Shown: piece by piece, positions 9,087 to 17,956 of the stretch | How the letters are laid out: every line of letters starts with the position of its first letter | How positions within the stretch are numbered: position 1 is the stretch's first letter | Source of the DNA: Thalassospira sp. MCCC 1A03138 | Lineage (GTDB): Bacteria; Pseudomonadota; Alphaproteobacteria; Rhodospirillales; Thalassospiraceae | Reading direction: 5' to 3' | Assembly: GCF_002115785.1 (NCBI RefSeq) | Contig: NZ_JFJY01000003.1 | Span: 310,001-374,000 of the forward strand | Length of the DNA: 64,000 nt | The notes under the pieces: model-generated | The model's input: only the letters and a program-made list of their open reading frames with translations | Database searches by the model: none | What the model was told of the DNA's origin: nothing | Position numbers and translations under genes: made by a program

Positions 9087-10325
9087 CTACCGATCCCGCT
9101 CGTCCCGTGTCACGATCAGCGACTTGGCTTCCAGCGTGCGATGCACCGGGCATTTATTGGCAATCGCGATCAGCTTTCCCCGGACTTCCTCGGTAAAATC
9201 ACCATGCAGGGTAATGATCCGTTCGAACCGGTCGATCTTGCCGCCCTTTTGTTCGAACTCTGCCCCGCATTCCATACAATCACTTGCGTGGATTTTATCA
9301 TGTCTGACTTCAACCCGAATGCCATCAACCGGTATCTGTTTCTGATCGGCATACATCCGTATGGTCATGACAGTACATGACCCAAGGGCGGCTGCCAGAA
9401 AATCATAAGGTGACGGTCCGCTGTCAAACCCACCAACATCTTCGGGCTCATCGGCCAGCATTCTGTGATGCCCGGCCAGAACCATCGCCTGAAACTTGCC
9501 AAGCCCGGTTTCACGCACCACGACGGCACCGTCCGGCACTTCGTCATTTACCGGGTCTTCGTCGGTAATATAACGCTTGGCCCAGGCGCTGATCACCTCG
9601 GCGGCATAGGTCGCATCATCTGGATCACGTAACAAATGATCGGCACTATCAAGCGACACAAAGCTTTTCGGATGCTTGGCTGCATCAAAAATCCGCGCCG
9701 CATTTTCGATGCCCACCGTCTGATCCATCGGCGCATGCAGAACCAGCAACGCCTTGTGCAATTTGCCGACCGATTTTTCGATATTGTGGGCGCGCAGATC
9801 ATCAATGAAATGCTTTTTGATCACAAAGGGCCGCCCGCTTAACGAAACTTCGGCCTGCCCGTCGCGTTCGATATCTTCAAGGTAACTTGCGAAATTATGG
9901 GTCACATGCTCGACATCGGCGGGCGCACCAATCGTTGCAACCGCGGTTGCTTCGGGCACGCTATCGGCCACGGCCAAAACCGCCGCCCCGCCCAACGAAT
10001 GCCCGATCAGCAAACGGGGGGCGGCAAATTCATGCCGAAGGAAATCAGCCGCACGTTTCAGGTCATCCAGATTGGATGTGAAATTGGTTGATGCAAAATC
10101 ACCGCCCGACCCGCCAAGCCCGGTAAAGTCAAACCGCAAGACCCCAATCCCCTGCATGGTCAGTGACTGGGCGATCTTGCGTGCCGCCGTCAGGTCCTTG
10201 GAGCATGTAAAGCAATGCGCAAACAGCGCATAGGCCCTAACCGGCCCCGTTGGCAAATCCAACCGTGCCGAAAGCTGTGCCCCCAGTGCACCTTCAAAGC
10301 TAAGCTTAATCGGCCTTACAGCCAT
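9087..10325 (-). CDS. Alpha/beta hydrolase-OsmC fusion protein
   Basis: A 412-residue two-domain protein. Residues 1 to about 250 form an alpha/beta hydrolase with the nucleophile elbow IGHSLGG (Ser near 109) and a C-terminal SADHLL histidine. Residues about 265-412 form an OsmC/Ohr-like domain with two candidate redox cysteines, in LGSCTVMTIRMYA and NKCPVHRTLEA, plus an extra CMEC pair. OsmC proteins reduce organic hydroperoxides with thiols; the hydrolase half could release the acid or ester from the reduced product. The fusion is known in proteobacteria, but I know of no settled function. It is transcribed alone, away from the GNAT gene. Confidence 0.88.
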   Translation of the reverse strand: MAVRPIKLSFEGALGAQLSARLDLPTGPVRAYALFAHCFTCSKDLTAARKIAQSLTMQGIGVLRFDFTGLGGSGGDFASTNFTSNLDDLKRAADFLRHEFAAPRLLIGHSLGGAAVLAVADSVPEATAVATIGAPADVEHVTHNFASYLEDIERDGQAEVSLSGRPFVIKKHFIDDLRAHNIEKSVGKLHKALLVLHAPMDQTVGIENAARIFDAAKHPKSFVSLDSADHLLRDPDDATYAAEVISAWAKRYITDEDPVNDEVPDGAVVVRETGLGKFQAMVLAGHHRMLADEPEDVGGFDSGPSPYDFLAAALGSCTVMTIRMYADQKQIPVDGIRVEVRHDKIHASDCMECGAEFEQKGGKIDRFERIITLHGDFTEEVRGKLIAIANKCPVHRTLEAKSLIVTRDERDR

Positions 10326-10426
10326 ATCGGACCTCCGCTGCCGGTGTTTCGCGAATTCGTTATTTGTTTACACACGTTCTGCGTTAGCATGCGTATCCGC
10401 CACCACGAAACCAAGGGTAATACAGT

Positions 10427-10936
10427 ATGACAATACTGGAAACCAAAAGAACGCTTGTCCGTCATGCCACCCATGATGATGCTCCCTTTATCCTGCAACT
10501 GCTGAACGAACCGGGCTGGATCCGGTTTATCGGGGATCGCAACATTCGGGATATTGATGCCGCTCGTGACTATATCGATGAACGGCTTCTCAGCAGCTAT
10601 CTGAAACACGGTTTCGGGCTCTATATCGTGGACGAAAAAGCAACGCATACCGCAATCGGTCTATGCGGCTTTGTCAAACGCGATACCCTTGATGCGCCCG
10701 ATATCGGCTATGCCATTACCGAAAGCCATCATGGCATGGGCTATGCGTTTGAAGTCAGTACCGCCCTGATCGACTATGGTCACGATACGCTGGGCTTTGA
10801 TCGGATATTTGGCTATACGCTGCCGGAAAATACCGTATCGCTGAAACTTCTCGCCAAACTGGGCCTGACCTATGAACGGGATCAGGACGTCAATAATAGT
10901 GGTGAAATCTGCAAGCTGTTTGTAAAGGTCGCCTGA
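10427..10936 (+). CDS. GNAT acetyltransferase, RimJ/RimL-like
   Basis: A 169-residue single-domain acetyltransferase. It starts with the RimJ/L-like pattern ILETKRTLVRHATHDDAPFI. The conserved acetyl-CoA region (HHGMGYAFEVSTALIDYG, near 104-121) and the FGYTLPENTVSLKLLAKLG helix follow. Family members acetylate N-terminal amines of ribosomal proteins or small molecules; the target here cannot be told. It is a single gene ending at a bidirectional terminator. The start is supported by lack of a longer sensible N-terminus. Confidence 0.87.
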   Translation: MTILETKRTLVRHATHDDAPFILQLLNEPGWIRFIGDRNIRDIDAARDYIDERLLSSYLKHGFGLYIVDEKATHTAIGLCGFVKRDTLDAPDIGYAITESHHGMGYAFEVSTALIDYGHDTLGFDRIFGYTLPENTVSLKLLAKLGLTYERDQDVNNSGEICKLFVKVA

Positions 10937-10942
10937 ACGCAA

Positions 10943-10968
10943 AAACCCGCATCTGATGATGCGGGTTT
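10943..10968 (+). terminator. Bidirectional terminator
   Basis: AAACCCGCATC (10943-10953) and GATGCGGGTTT (10958-10968) form an 11-bp perfect stem with a TGAT loop. It lies between the convergent GNAT and thioesterase genes. Confidence 0.88.
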
Positions 10969-10993
10969 GCTCATTTCGGAGCATTGAAAATCG

Positions 10994-11494
10994 TTATTCC
11001 TTGCGGCGAATACCGATCTTGCGACCGACACCCGTTGGCACCGGCAAATCGCGATGCGCCTCACAGATCAGATCAAGCGTCTTTTGAATGTCATCGGGAA
11101 AGGGTGCCGACCGACGCGTTTCCATATCGATATGCATCGTGATGATTTCATTGGTCGCCGAAAGCCACCCTTCAGTCCCGTGGCGCAATTCGTGATACAT
11201 GTGAATGCGTTTGTGATCGCAATCAAGAATTTGCGTATGGATCACGAACGGGTGGTTAAGGTGAATTTCCCGGTCATAGGTAATGTGCATTTCAAGCGCA
11301 AAGGTCGAAAATCCGCGCCGTTCGGGATAAGTCCGCCCCATACCGACCCCGTCCAGAAACGCCACAGATCCCAGATCAAAACCAACCACGTAATACCCGA
11401 CATTCACATGCCCGTTAAAATCGATCCAGTCCTGCGGTACCGTCCCGCGATAGCTTTCCAGCATCTCCGGGGCAAAAAGGTCGGTACGGATCAT
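10994..11494 (-). CDS. Hotdog-fold acyl-CoA thioesterase
   Basis: A 166-residue 4HBT-type thioesterase. The active-site loop WIDFNGHVNVGYYVVGFD is near residue 22. It resembles thioesterases linked to carnitine and betaine metabolism, where a similar domain occurs beside or fused to L-carnitine dehydrogenase; this link is from memory. It overlaps the cyclodeaminase-like gene upstream by 4 bases, so the two are probably co-translated. The acyl-CoA hydrolysed is not known. Confidence 0.82.
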   Translation of the reverse strand: MIRTDLFAPEMLESYRGTVPQDWIDFNGHVNVGYYVVGFDLGSVAFLDGVGMGRTYPERRGFSTFALEMHITYDREIHLNHPFVIHTQILDCDHKRIHMYHELRHGTEGWLSATNEIITMHIDMETRRSAPFPDDIQKTLDLICEAHRDLPVPTGVGRKIGIRRKE

Positions 11495-12441
11495 TTACCG
11501 GCCTTTCCCACTGCATCGACAACCGCGACTGCTGCGACAAAATCTTCCAGCGAATGACCGACGGATTTGAAAACGGTGCATTCTGCATCGGTTTGGCGTC
11601 CCTTGACCTCACCAAGCGTCAGACCAAACAGATCGCCGAGAATATCCGATTTGGCAATCGATCCGGCATTTAACGGCTGCACCACATCACCGCCTTCGGC
11701 CCCGGCCCCTTCAAAACTATCAACATAAATCCGGCATTTCTGCATCAGGGCATCATCGGTTTCGCGCATGGTCGGCTTGAATGCCCCGACCAGATCAACA
11801 TGCGTCCCCTCACGAAGCCATTCACCGCGCACCAGCGGCTCGGTCGAAAGTGTCGCGCATGAAATCAGATCGGCACTCCTGCAGGCCGTTTCCAAATCAT
11901 CCGTGCCCACCGCCTCAAACCCAAGGGTGGCGGTTTCGGCTGCTAATGCGCGGGCCTTGTCGCCATTGCGGTTCCAGATCGTGACCTTTTTGATCGGACG
12001 CACCGAGGCATGCGCATTAATCAGATTGGGTGCCATCGCCCCGGAACCGACCATGACCATTTCGCGGGCGTCCTTGCGTGCAAGGTAATCCGACGCCAAT
12101 GCCGATGCCGCCGCCGTCCGGCGTGTGGTCAGTTTGGTGCCGTCAATCACGGCGGATGGTTGCCCGGTGACCGCATCAAGCAGGATATAAGTCCCCGAAA
12201 CAGCCGGCAGGTTACGCGCCGAATTGCCCGGCACCACGGCGGCAACCTTCACCCCGGCCGCGCCATCCTTTTGCCAGGCAGGCATGATCAGAAACGTCGC
12301 GTCATCCTCATTGCTGCGTTCCATGTTGAAATGGCTTCGCAACGGAGCTTCGCAACCTTCGGCAAATCCTTTGCGCAGCGCCTCAACCAGATCACGGGGT
12401 GAGACGAATTTATCGATTTCTTCGGCAGAGATGAAACGCAT
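11491..12441 (-). CDS. Ornithine cyclodeaminase/mu-crystallin family protein
   Basis: A 316-residue NAD(P)-dependent enzyme. It has the typical N-terminus (MRFISAEEIDKFVSPRDLVEAL), a substrate-binding KVAAVVPGN segment, and the nucleotide-binding VMVGSGAMAPNLINAH near residue 130. Members cyclise ornithine to proline, reduce cyclic imines or ketimines, or oxidise alanine, so the exact activity is open. It leads a two-gene unit with the thioesterase. No regulator lies next to it. Confidence 0.85.
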   Translation of the reverse strand: MRFISAEEIDKFVSPRDLVEALRKGFAEGCEAPLRSHFNMERSNEDDATFLIMPAWQKDGAAGVKVAAVVPGNSARNLPAVSGTYILLDAVTGQPSAVIDGTKLTTRRTAAASALASDYLARKDAREMVMVGSGAMAPNLINAHASVRPIKKVTIWNRNGDKARALAAETATLGFEAVGTDDLETACRSADLISCATLSTEPLVRGEWLREGTHVDLVGAFKPTMRETDDALMQKCRIYVDSFEGAGAEGGDVVQPLNAGSIAKSDILGDLFGLTLGEVKGRQTDAECTVFKSVGHSLEDFVAAVAVVDAVGKAGK

Positions 12442-12533
12442 GGGCCTTCCTGTAAATTTATTTTCGATTTCAGCATGGTAGCGTGGATATCTTATACCAC
12501 GTCAAAGGACATGCGTCACAGGATCGCACACTG

Positions 12534-12559
12534 TTTTTCACTTTGTTTCCGGTGAAAAA
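12534..12559 (-). terminator. Possible terminator or operator hairpin
   Basis: TTTTTCAC (12534-12541) pairs with GTGAAAAA (12552-12559). It lies just past the stop of the minus-strand hydrolase and before the start region of the cyclodeaminase-like gene. The arms are AT-rich, so it could equally be a protein-binding palindrome. Confidence 0.35.
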
Positions 12560-12579
12560 TCTTCCCCAAAAGGGTGAAA

Positions 12580-13431
12580 TTAACGCTGCAAAAAACGTTT
12601 AAAATGGCCAAACAGTGAACCGGTGCCAAGATAAAGTTCTTCAAGCACCGTGAAATGGTTCGCCCCCCATGCCTTATAAACCGGAACATGCAGCCCTTCC
12701 CGACTGCAATAGGCGGCATAAGCATCGCTTTGGCGGACAAATTCCGGGCTTTCGTTACTGCCGACCACGACCATCATTTTGATGTCGTGTGGGACGGCAT
12801 CAAGCATCGGTGAATTATCAGCCGCCGTCGCGGCATTAAGCCGCACATCGTTGTTGATACTGGTGAACCGGATCGGTTCCAGATCAAAAACCCCGGAAAC
12901 CGGAACAACCGCACAAAACGGATAGGCATCATTAAGGGTATCTTCCCAATGATGGACCGCGAGGCGCGCGACAATCTGCCCGCCTGCCGAATGACCGGAA
13001 ATGCTGATACGATCCCGGTCCCCGTTAAATTCGCCGATATTCTGGCAAATGAAGGTCATGCAACGGATCGCCTGCCGGGTGATTTCCGCCACCGTCACAT
13101 CCGGGCAAAGATCATAATTCGCACAAATGACAGTAAAGCCCGCGGCATTCAGGTCGCGGGCAACAAACGCATAGTCCTTTTTGTCCTGGCTTCGCCAATA
13201 ACCGCCATGAAAAAACACATGCACCGGTGCGTCCGGCTCGGCCGCCGGGTAAACATCCATGGTTTCCTTTGACCCGTCCCCATAGCGGATATCGGTCATG
13301 TGGTGGACACTTGCCCGTGTGTCGTCGGACAACCGAACAAAGCGGTCAAAACAGGTCATATATTCCGGCACGGTTTCGCGCGGATTATACTGCCATTCAA
13401 GTTCGGCAAGGGTAAAACCACCCCAACTCAT
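12580..13431 (-). CDS. Alpha/beta hydrolase, arylformamidase-like
   Basis: A 283-residue alpha/beta hydrolase. The oxyanion motif VFFHGGYWRSQDK (near residue 92) and the nucleophile ISISGHSAGGQ (near 143) match the kynurenine formamidase/esterase group with an HGGxW motif. A catalytic Asp and His are likely in the C-terminal third (ANHFTVLEEL supplies the His). No kynurenine-pathway gene is nearby, so the physiological substrate may be another carboxylester or formamide. It is a single gene, divergent from the small gene at 13633. Confidence 0.8.
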   Translation of the reverse strand: MSWGGFTLAELEWQYNPRETVPEYMTCFDRFVRLSDDTRASVHHMTDIRYGDGSKETMDVYPAAEPDAPVHVFFHGGYWRSQDKKDYAFVARDLNAAGFTVICANYDLCPDVTVAEITRQAIRCMTFICQNIGEFNGDRDRISISGHSAGGQIVARLAVHHWEDTLNDAYPFCAVVPVSGVFDLEPIRFTSINNDVRLNAATAADNSPMLDAVPHDIKMMVVVGSNESPEFVRQSDAYAAYCSREGLHVPVYKAWGANHFTVLEELYLGTGSLFGHFKRFLQR

Positions 13432-13447
13432 CTGAACCTCGTTTGCG

Positions 13448-13492
13448 TTGCCCGACCGGAATCATTGCTGCCATATCAAACCTGTCGGGCAA
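13448..13492. repeat. Inverted repeat in divergent intergenic region
   Basis: TTGCCCGAC (13448-13456) and GTCGGGCAA (13484-13492) are perfect 9-bp inverted repeats. A T-rich run on the plus strand follows (13493-13506). The site lies between two divergent genes, where a terminator is not expected. It may be a regulatory stem-loop or mark an unannotated short transcript. Confidence 0.45.
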
Positions 13493-13632
13493 TCTTTCTT
13501 TATTTTTCAGGTTTTTGCAAATGCTACGCTAAGGTTCTTCACGCAATGCGATACAAATGCGGTCGTGATTGCAAGACCTGAAAGGCAATGGCAGAATATC
13601 GAAAATCAATTTTAAAATCAGTTGGATAGACC

Positions 13633-14127
13633 ATGAGCAACCGCAAAACCCAAAGCCCGTTCCCCGCCGATGACACGGATCGCAACCAGATTTGGGAAAT
13701 GCTGGTGCCACGCGACATCGCAGCCTTCGTCGCGGCCGACTGGTCCATGGTTCAAGATGACTTCAAGGCAAACGGCTTTTACGCGATTGATGCCTGTATA
13801 TCCGACGATCCTGATGACTGGAAAATGATGTTTCCCGATCTGGCCGCCTATCGTGATGAATGGCTGCGTCAGGCGGTTGCAGCACAGAAAATCGACTATG
13901 CCGAAGACCTGTTTGACGCGGTTTTCCGGGCCACAGACCTTTCGAAAATCGATATCACCGGCAACCGTGCACTGGTGCGCAAACATTTCAACGGCACCAT
14001 AAAAAAAGCAGACGGATCAACCGACCGTCTGCTTTGGAAAACCCATTATTACTGTGAAAAACAGTCTGATGGAAAATGGCAGATTACCGGTTTCACCGGC
14101 TATCTGCCCAACCATGATCCGGCATAA
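13633..14127 (+). CDS. Hypothetical protein, possibly SnoaL/NTF2-like
   Basis: A 164-residue soluble protein with no signal peptide or membrane helix. I do not recognise the family firmly. The length, the tryptophan- and aspartate-rich helices and the C-terminal strands (LLWKTHYYCEKQSDGKWQIT) resemble SnoaL/NTF2-like folds. It is transcribed alone and ends 9 bases before the convergent aldolase-like gene. Codon use matches its neighbours, so it looks like a resident gene. Confidence 0.7.
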   Translation: MSNRKTQSPFPADDTDRNQIWEMLVPRDIAAFVAADWSMVQDDFKANGFYAIDACISDDPDDWKMMFPDLAAYRDEWLRQAVAAQKIDYAEDLFDAVFRATDLSKIDITGNRALVRKHFNGTIKKADGSTDRLLWKTHYYCEKQSDGKWQITGFTGYLPNHDPA

Positions 14128-14136
14128 AAACCGGCC

Positions 14137-15207
14137 TTAAAGCACGCAACCACGCGCGGCAACATCAACTGTTTCGATATCGCCATCGCGCACCAGATGC
14201 ACCTGATCAAGCATGTTGCTGACGACGCAGACATGGTTCGGGATGATTTCAATCCGCTGGCCAATCTCGAACGGCTGTGTCGCCGGATCAAAATGCAGAA
14301 TGCCATGTTCTTCCGAAAGCGATTTGACCGCGACATCGGGGTACCCGACGACATAGCCATATCCTTCAAGGCCCAGCAAATCGGATGTCAGAACCTTTGA
14401 CCCGGCATCAATGATCGCCCGGCCCGGGGTTGGCAAGGATACGATCTCACTCAACACCCGAAGCGCGCAATCATCTTCCTTGCAAACGCCGCGCGCCATA
14501 AGGGACCGGTCATTATAGATGTAAGTTCCGATGCGATGTTCGGTCACGGACGGTACTTCGTGGGCCAGCCACATATCGGGTGTCCCGCCGGAACTGCGCA
14601 CCGGGCATTCAATATCAATCGCATCCAGTTCCTTCATGGCCGTGGTAAAAAATGCCTCAACCTTGGCACCACCGCCGGTCGCCGGATAGGTCATTATCCC
14701 GGCAAAACTGATCCCCGGCAATGATTTGATTTTCTTTGCCAGTTCAACGGCTTCTGCCGGGTTTTGCACCCCGCAGCGCCCGCCGCCGGTATCGCATTCG
14801 ATCAGGATTTCAAGCGGCTTGGCACTGTCGGCAAAGGTCTTGGACAATCCTTCAACCACAACCGCATTATCGGCCACCACGCGCAGGCTTTTTACGCGGT
14901 TAAACAATGCCCGCAGACGTGCAAGCTTGCGTTCGCCCAAAACGTTATAGGTCAGAAGAATATCATCCAGCCCCGCATCTGCCATCACCTCGGCCTCGCC
15001 GATTTTCTGGCAGGTGATGCCAATCGCACCTGCCTTCATCTGCTGGGCGGCGAAGGCAGGGATTTTATGGGTTTTGATATGCGGACGCAGCCCGATCCCG
15101 TGCTTGTCGCAATAAGCCTGATAGCTTTCGATATTTCGGTCAACGATATCAAGATCAACAACCGCGCACGGCGTATCAAGTTCGGGATATTGGGGCATTC
15201 CGGTCAT
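14137..15207 (-). CDS. DSD1-family PLP enzyme (D-threonine aldolase-like)
   Basis: A 356-residue fold-type III PLP enzyme (alanine racemase N-terminal domain plus D-serine dehydratase-like C-terminal domain). The cofactor lysine is probably K45 in RPHIKTHK, and the C-terminal metal site is PNHVCVVSNM (His and Cys). Relatives are D-threonine aldolase, 3-hydroxy-D-aspartate aldolase and D-serine dehydratase; sequence alone does not separate them. It is followed upstream on the same strand by the M81 protein and TRAP genes, suggesting use of an imported D-hydroxyamino acid or a compound releasing one. Confidence 0.85.
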   Translation of the reverse strand: MTGMPQYPELDTPCAVVDLDIVDRNIESYQAYCDKHGIGLRPHIKTHKIPAFAAQQMKAGAIGITCQKIGEAEVMADAGLDDILLTYNVLGERKLARLRALFNRVKSLRVVADNAVVVEGLSKTFADSAKPLEILIECDTGGGRCGVQNPAEAVELAKKIKSLPGISFAGIMTYPATGGGAKVEAFFTTAMKELDAIDIECPVRSSGGTPDMWLAHEVPSVTEHRIGTYIYNDRSLMARGVCKEDDCALRVLSEIVSLPTPGRAIIDAGSKVLTSDLLGLEGYGYVVGYPDVAVKSLSEEHGILHFDPATQPFEIGQRIEIIPNHVCVVSNMLDQVHLVRDGDIETVDVAARGCVL

Positions 15208-15245
15208 CGGGGCAGCGTCCTTATCAAATCAGGTGGTGGCAGAAA

Positions 15246-16715
15246 TCAGCTTGCGATGGCCGCAAACGGATCATCGACAATCGGCCAAAGCGGGCGTGTC
15301 ACATGGCGATATCCGTTGGTTTTGGGATCGGACGGATAAGGTCCGTGGACATCGACATAAATGATCTCGCCCGCGATCTTGGCGAACGCATCGTAGAAGT
15401 GATTGGTCGATTTGATAAACAGATATTTTTTCGCCGTCGGATCAATGCCCATATTCGAAAACAGGCTGGGATCGAAACTTTGCGATCTGTTCGAATTCAG
15501 GATCACCTCTCCCCCACCCGGAAGCTCGATCACCGCGCAATCACCCAGCGGTACGATGCTGTCACCGAAATACTGCCATGAGTCGCGCCGGATTTTTTTC
15601 ACCCGCACTTCGGCATCAATCGGTGCCCCGGCATGTGCACCGGTTTTCCCGCCGAAGCGTAACGGCAATGTCGCGCACTCGCCGGCCGATATGCAAATCC
15701 GAACCGCCATCGGGTCCCAGATGGTGCCAACCGCAAAATCACGAAGCCCGCGCGCCATTACGGCCCGCAGCAAAATCGTGCTGTCACCCGGAACACCGCC
15801 ACCCGGATTATCCCAGACATCGGTCAGAACAATCGGTCGTGCGTCGCTTGCCAATGCCTGATCAAGCGCGACATCCGCTGTTACAAAACTTGGCCGTGTC
15901 GTACCACGGAACCCGAAAAGCTCCTGACCCAGTTTTTGGGCAATCTCGTTTGCCTTGGCCGGATCATTATCGGTGGTCACAATCACCTTGGCACCAAGAT
16001 CAGGCACATCACCGGCCATAAATCCGTGAATAAACGATACCGAAAGGACATCACCCGCCCCCTCCATCGCCTTGGCCCGGTCAATAAAGGACCGCATCGG
16101 TTCGCGTGACGTCGGTAGAACTTCGATCATATGACAGTCAAAAACCGCCTTGGTCGGCTTGATCTCGCCACGAAGCGTGCGCAATACCAAATCAACCACC
16201 GAACGCCCGGCATCGACAAAATCGGTATGGGGGAACTCCTTGAACGCAACGATAATATCGGCGTTCGCAATGCGCTGTTCGGTCAGGTGGCTGTGCGGAT
16301 CATAACTGGTGCCGATAATAACGTCGGGCCCGACAATGTCGCGAACACGCGAAATCAGATCACCTTCACAATCCAGATATCCTTGCGCCACCATCGCCCC
16401 GTGCAGGCCCAGAATAACCGCATCAACCGGCATCGCCGCACGCAACTGACCCAGAACCTCGTCGCGCAATTGTTCATAGGTTTCCCGATTGACCAATCCT
16501 CCCGGCTCGGCCCAGGTGGCCGTACCCTCGATCAGGTCCCAGCCTTCCTTTGCCGCCCGCACGCGCGCCTCGGTAAAGACGGCACTGCACAGCGTCGGGG
16601 TTACCGGATGCTGTCCGGGCGGTGCATAGAAGCTTTCCTTGAAATCGGAAAAATCGGTACGCAACGGCGAGAATGTATTGGTTTCGGTCGCAATAGAGGC
16701 GCAAAAAATCCTCAT
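15246..16715 (-). CDS. M81 family metallopeptidase (MlrC-like)
   Basis: About 489 residues. ATG 16715 is chosen over earlier codons because AAGGATGG lies about 5-12 bases upstream and the protein then begins with the family pattern MRIFCASIATETNTFSP. Metal-site segments are visible in VILGLHGAMVAQG and GTSYDPHSHLTEQ. The family is named for MlrC of microcystin breakdown, but most members sit in amino acid or small-molecule gene clusters with no link to microcystin. Here it lies between a D-amino-acid-type PLP enzyme and a TRAP binding protein. Its likely role is hydrolysis of the imported compound. Confidence 0.85.
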   Translation of the reverse strand: MRIFCASIATETNTFSPLRTDFSDFKESFYAPPGQHPVTPTLCSAVFTEARVRAAKEGWDLIEGTATWAEPGGLVNRETYEQLRDEVLGQLRAAMPVDAVILGLHGAMVAQGYLDCEGDLISRVRDIVGPDVIIGTSYDPHSHLTEQRIANADIIVAFKEFPHTDFVDAGRSVVDLVLRTLRGEIKPTKAVFDCHMIEVLPTSREPMRSFIDRAKAMEGAGDVLSVSFIHGFMAGDVPDLGAKVIVTTDNDPAKANEIAQKLGQELFGFRGTTRPSFVTADVALDQALASDARPIVLTDVWDNPGGGVPGDSTILLRAVMARGLRDFAVGTIWDPMAVRICISAGECATLPLRFGGKTGAHAGAPIDAEVRVKKIRRDSWQYFGDSIVPLGDCAVIELPGGGEVILNSNRSQSFDPSLFSNMGIDPTAKKYLFIKSTNHFYDAFAKIAGEIIYVDVHGPYPSDPKTNGYRHVTRPLWPIVDDPFAAIAS

Positions 16716-16770
16716 GACCCCATCCTTTTTGTTCTTTGTAATCATCATATTTTATGTGCAAAAGAAAAAT

Positions 16771-16798
16771 GCGTGCGGGTGAAGCACCACCCGCACGC
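16771..16798 (-). terminator. Terminator after dctP
   Basis: GCGTGCGGGTG (16771-16781) and CACCCGCACGC (16788-16798) make an 11-bp stem with a 6-base loop. On the minus strand it is followed by a T-rich run. It separates the TRAP operon from the M81 gene. Confidence 0.85.
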
Positions 16799-16805
16799 GC
16801 ATGGA

Positions 16806-17861
16806 TTATTCCATGTAGCGGTGGGCGTTGGCTTTATCGACTTCCGTCTGGAACAGTTCGAGAAGTTCAACGCCTTCCGTGCCCAAAGATTCCTGAACGT
16901 GTTTGACCACGACCGGCTGGGTCACATCTTTAAGCTTCTGACGCTCTTCCGAGCTCAGTGCCGTGATTTCCATTTTGTCGGTCAAACCGGCAAGACCACG
17001 GTCAGATGCTTCGATCACGCGCGATACACCACGGCTGGCAACAACGCAGGACTGTGCTGCATAACGAACAATCTTCTGCTGATCGGCAGTCAGATCATCC
17101 CAGAATGCTTTCGACAGCATGAAGGTATAGGGCGAAAACAGATGGTTGGTCAGGGTAAGATAACCCTGCACTTCGTTGAATTTGGCAAAGGTCACGGTCG
17201 GGACCGGGTTCATCTGACCATCGATCACGCCCGTCTGAAGACCGGCATAAACTTCGCCCCACGCCATCGGATAGGCTTCTGCGCCCAGTGCCTGCATGAT
17301 TTTCTGATGCGACGGCAGCGACATGGTGCGAACACGGATGCCCTTGAAATCGTCCAGCGTTGCAATCGGATGCTTGGAGTTGGTCACGGCAAAGAACCCA
17401 CCGGTATCCGGGAAACCAAGAACCTTGACATCGCCAAGGGTGTTTTCGATATCCGCCGCCAGTTTCTGACCAAACGGACCATCAAACACGTCATAGGTCG
17501 ATGCGTTGCTGTCAAATGCGAATGCAAGGTTCAGAACGTCGATACGCGGATAGTAGGATGCAATCGCCCCGGTCGAGGTCAGGGTCGCCTGGATCAGACC
17601 ATCGCGAACCATCTGCACATGTTCGGCCGCCGAACCAAGCTGGTTGGACGGATAAACCTCTACCTTGATCTCACCATTGGTGTCGGCTTCGACAATGTTG
17701 GCAAAAACAGCGGTGCAGGCATGCGCCGGGTTTTCAAACGGGTCTTCCTTGTTGTCATGGGCAAATTTCAGAACCTTGGGTTCCGCATAAGCCAATGACG
17801 TGGTGCTGGCCAGCATGGCCGTCGCAAGGGCAAATGCCCCGAAACGCTTCATCGTATTCAT
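16806..17861 (-). CDS. dctP: TRAP transporter substrate-binding protein (DctP family)
   Basis: A 351-residue periplasmic binding protein with a Sec signal peptide (cleavage after AYA, residue 26). The conserved arginine carboxylate-binding region is RVRTMSLPSHQKIMQALGAEAYPMAWGEVY. AAGGAGAGG lies just before the ATG. It is the last gene of the Q-M-P set on this strand. DctP proteins bind organic acids; neighbours (D-amino-acid-type PLP enzyme, M81 hydrolase, sugar-acid kinase across the promoter) leave the ligand open between a sugar acid and an amino-acid derivative. Confidence 0.92.
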   Translation of the reverse strand: MNTMKRFGAFALATAMLASTTSLAYAEPKVLKFAHDNKEDPFENPAHACTAVFANIVEADTNGEIKVEVYPSNQLGSAAEHVQMVRDGLIQATLTSTGAIASYYPRIDVLNLAFAFDSNASTYDVFDGPFGQKLAADIENTLGDVKVLGFPDTGGFFAVTNSKHPIATLDDFKGIRVRTMSLPSHQKIMQALGAEAYPMAWGEVYAGLQTGVIDGQMNPVPTVTFAKFNEVQGYLTLTNHLFSPYTFMLSKAFWDDLTADQQKIVRYAAQSCVVASRGVSRVIEASDRGLAGLTDKMEITALSSEERQKLKDVTQPVVVKHVQESLGTEGVELLELFQTEVDKANAHRYME

Positions 17862-17956
17862 TCTACCTCTCCTTGATTAAGGCCTTTTATTTCTGTCCGC
17901 GGTCTTGGTTTTGGAGCCCCGATCCGGACGTGACTGGGGCGTTTCATTGCCACTGG

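Noticed and set aside
16131-17798. A 555-residue open frame on the plus strand
   Set aside because: It lies antisense to the M81 and dctP genes, which have clear motifs, signal peptide and ribosome sites. Its sequence is rich in R, H and Q with no domain, as expected of a shadow frame.
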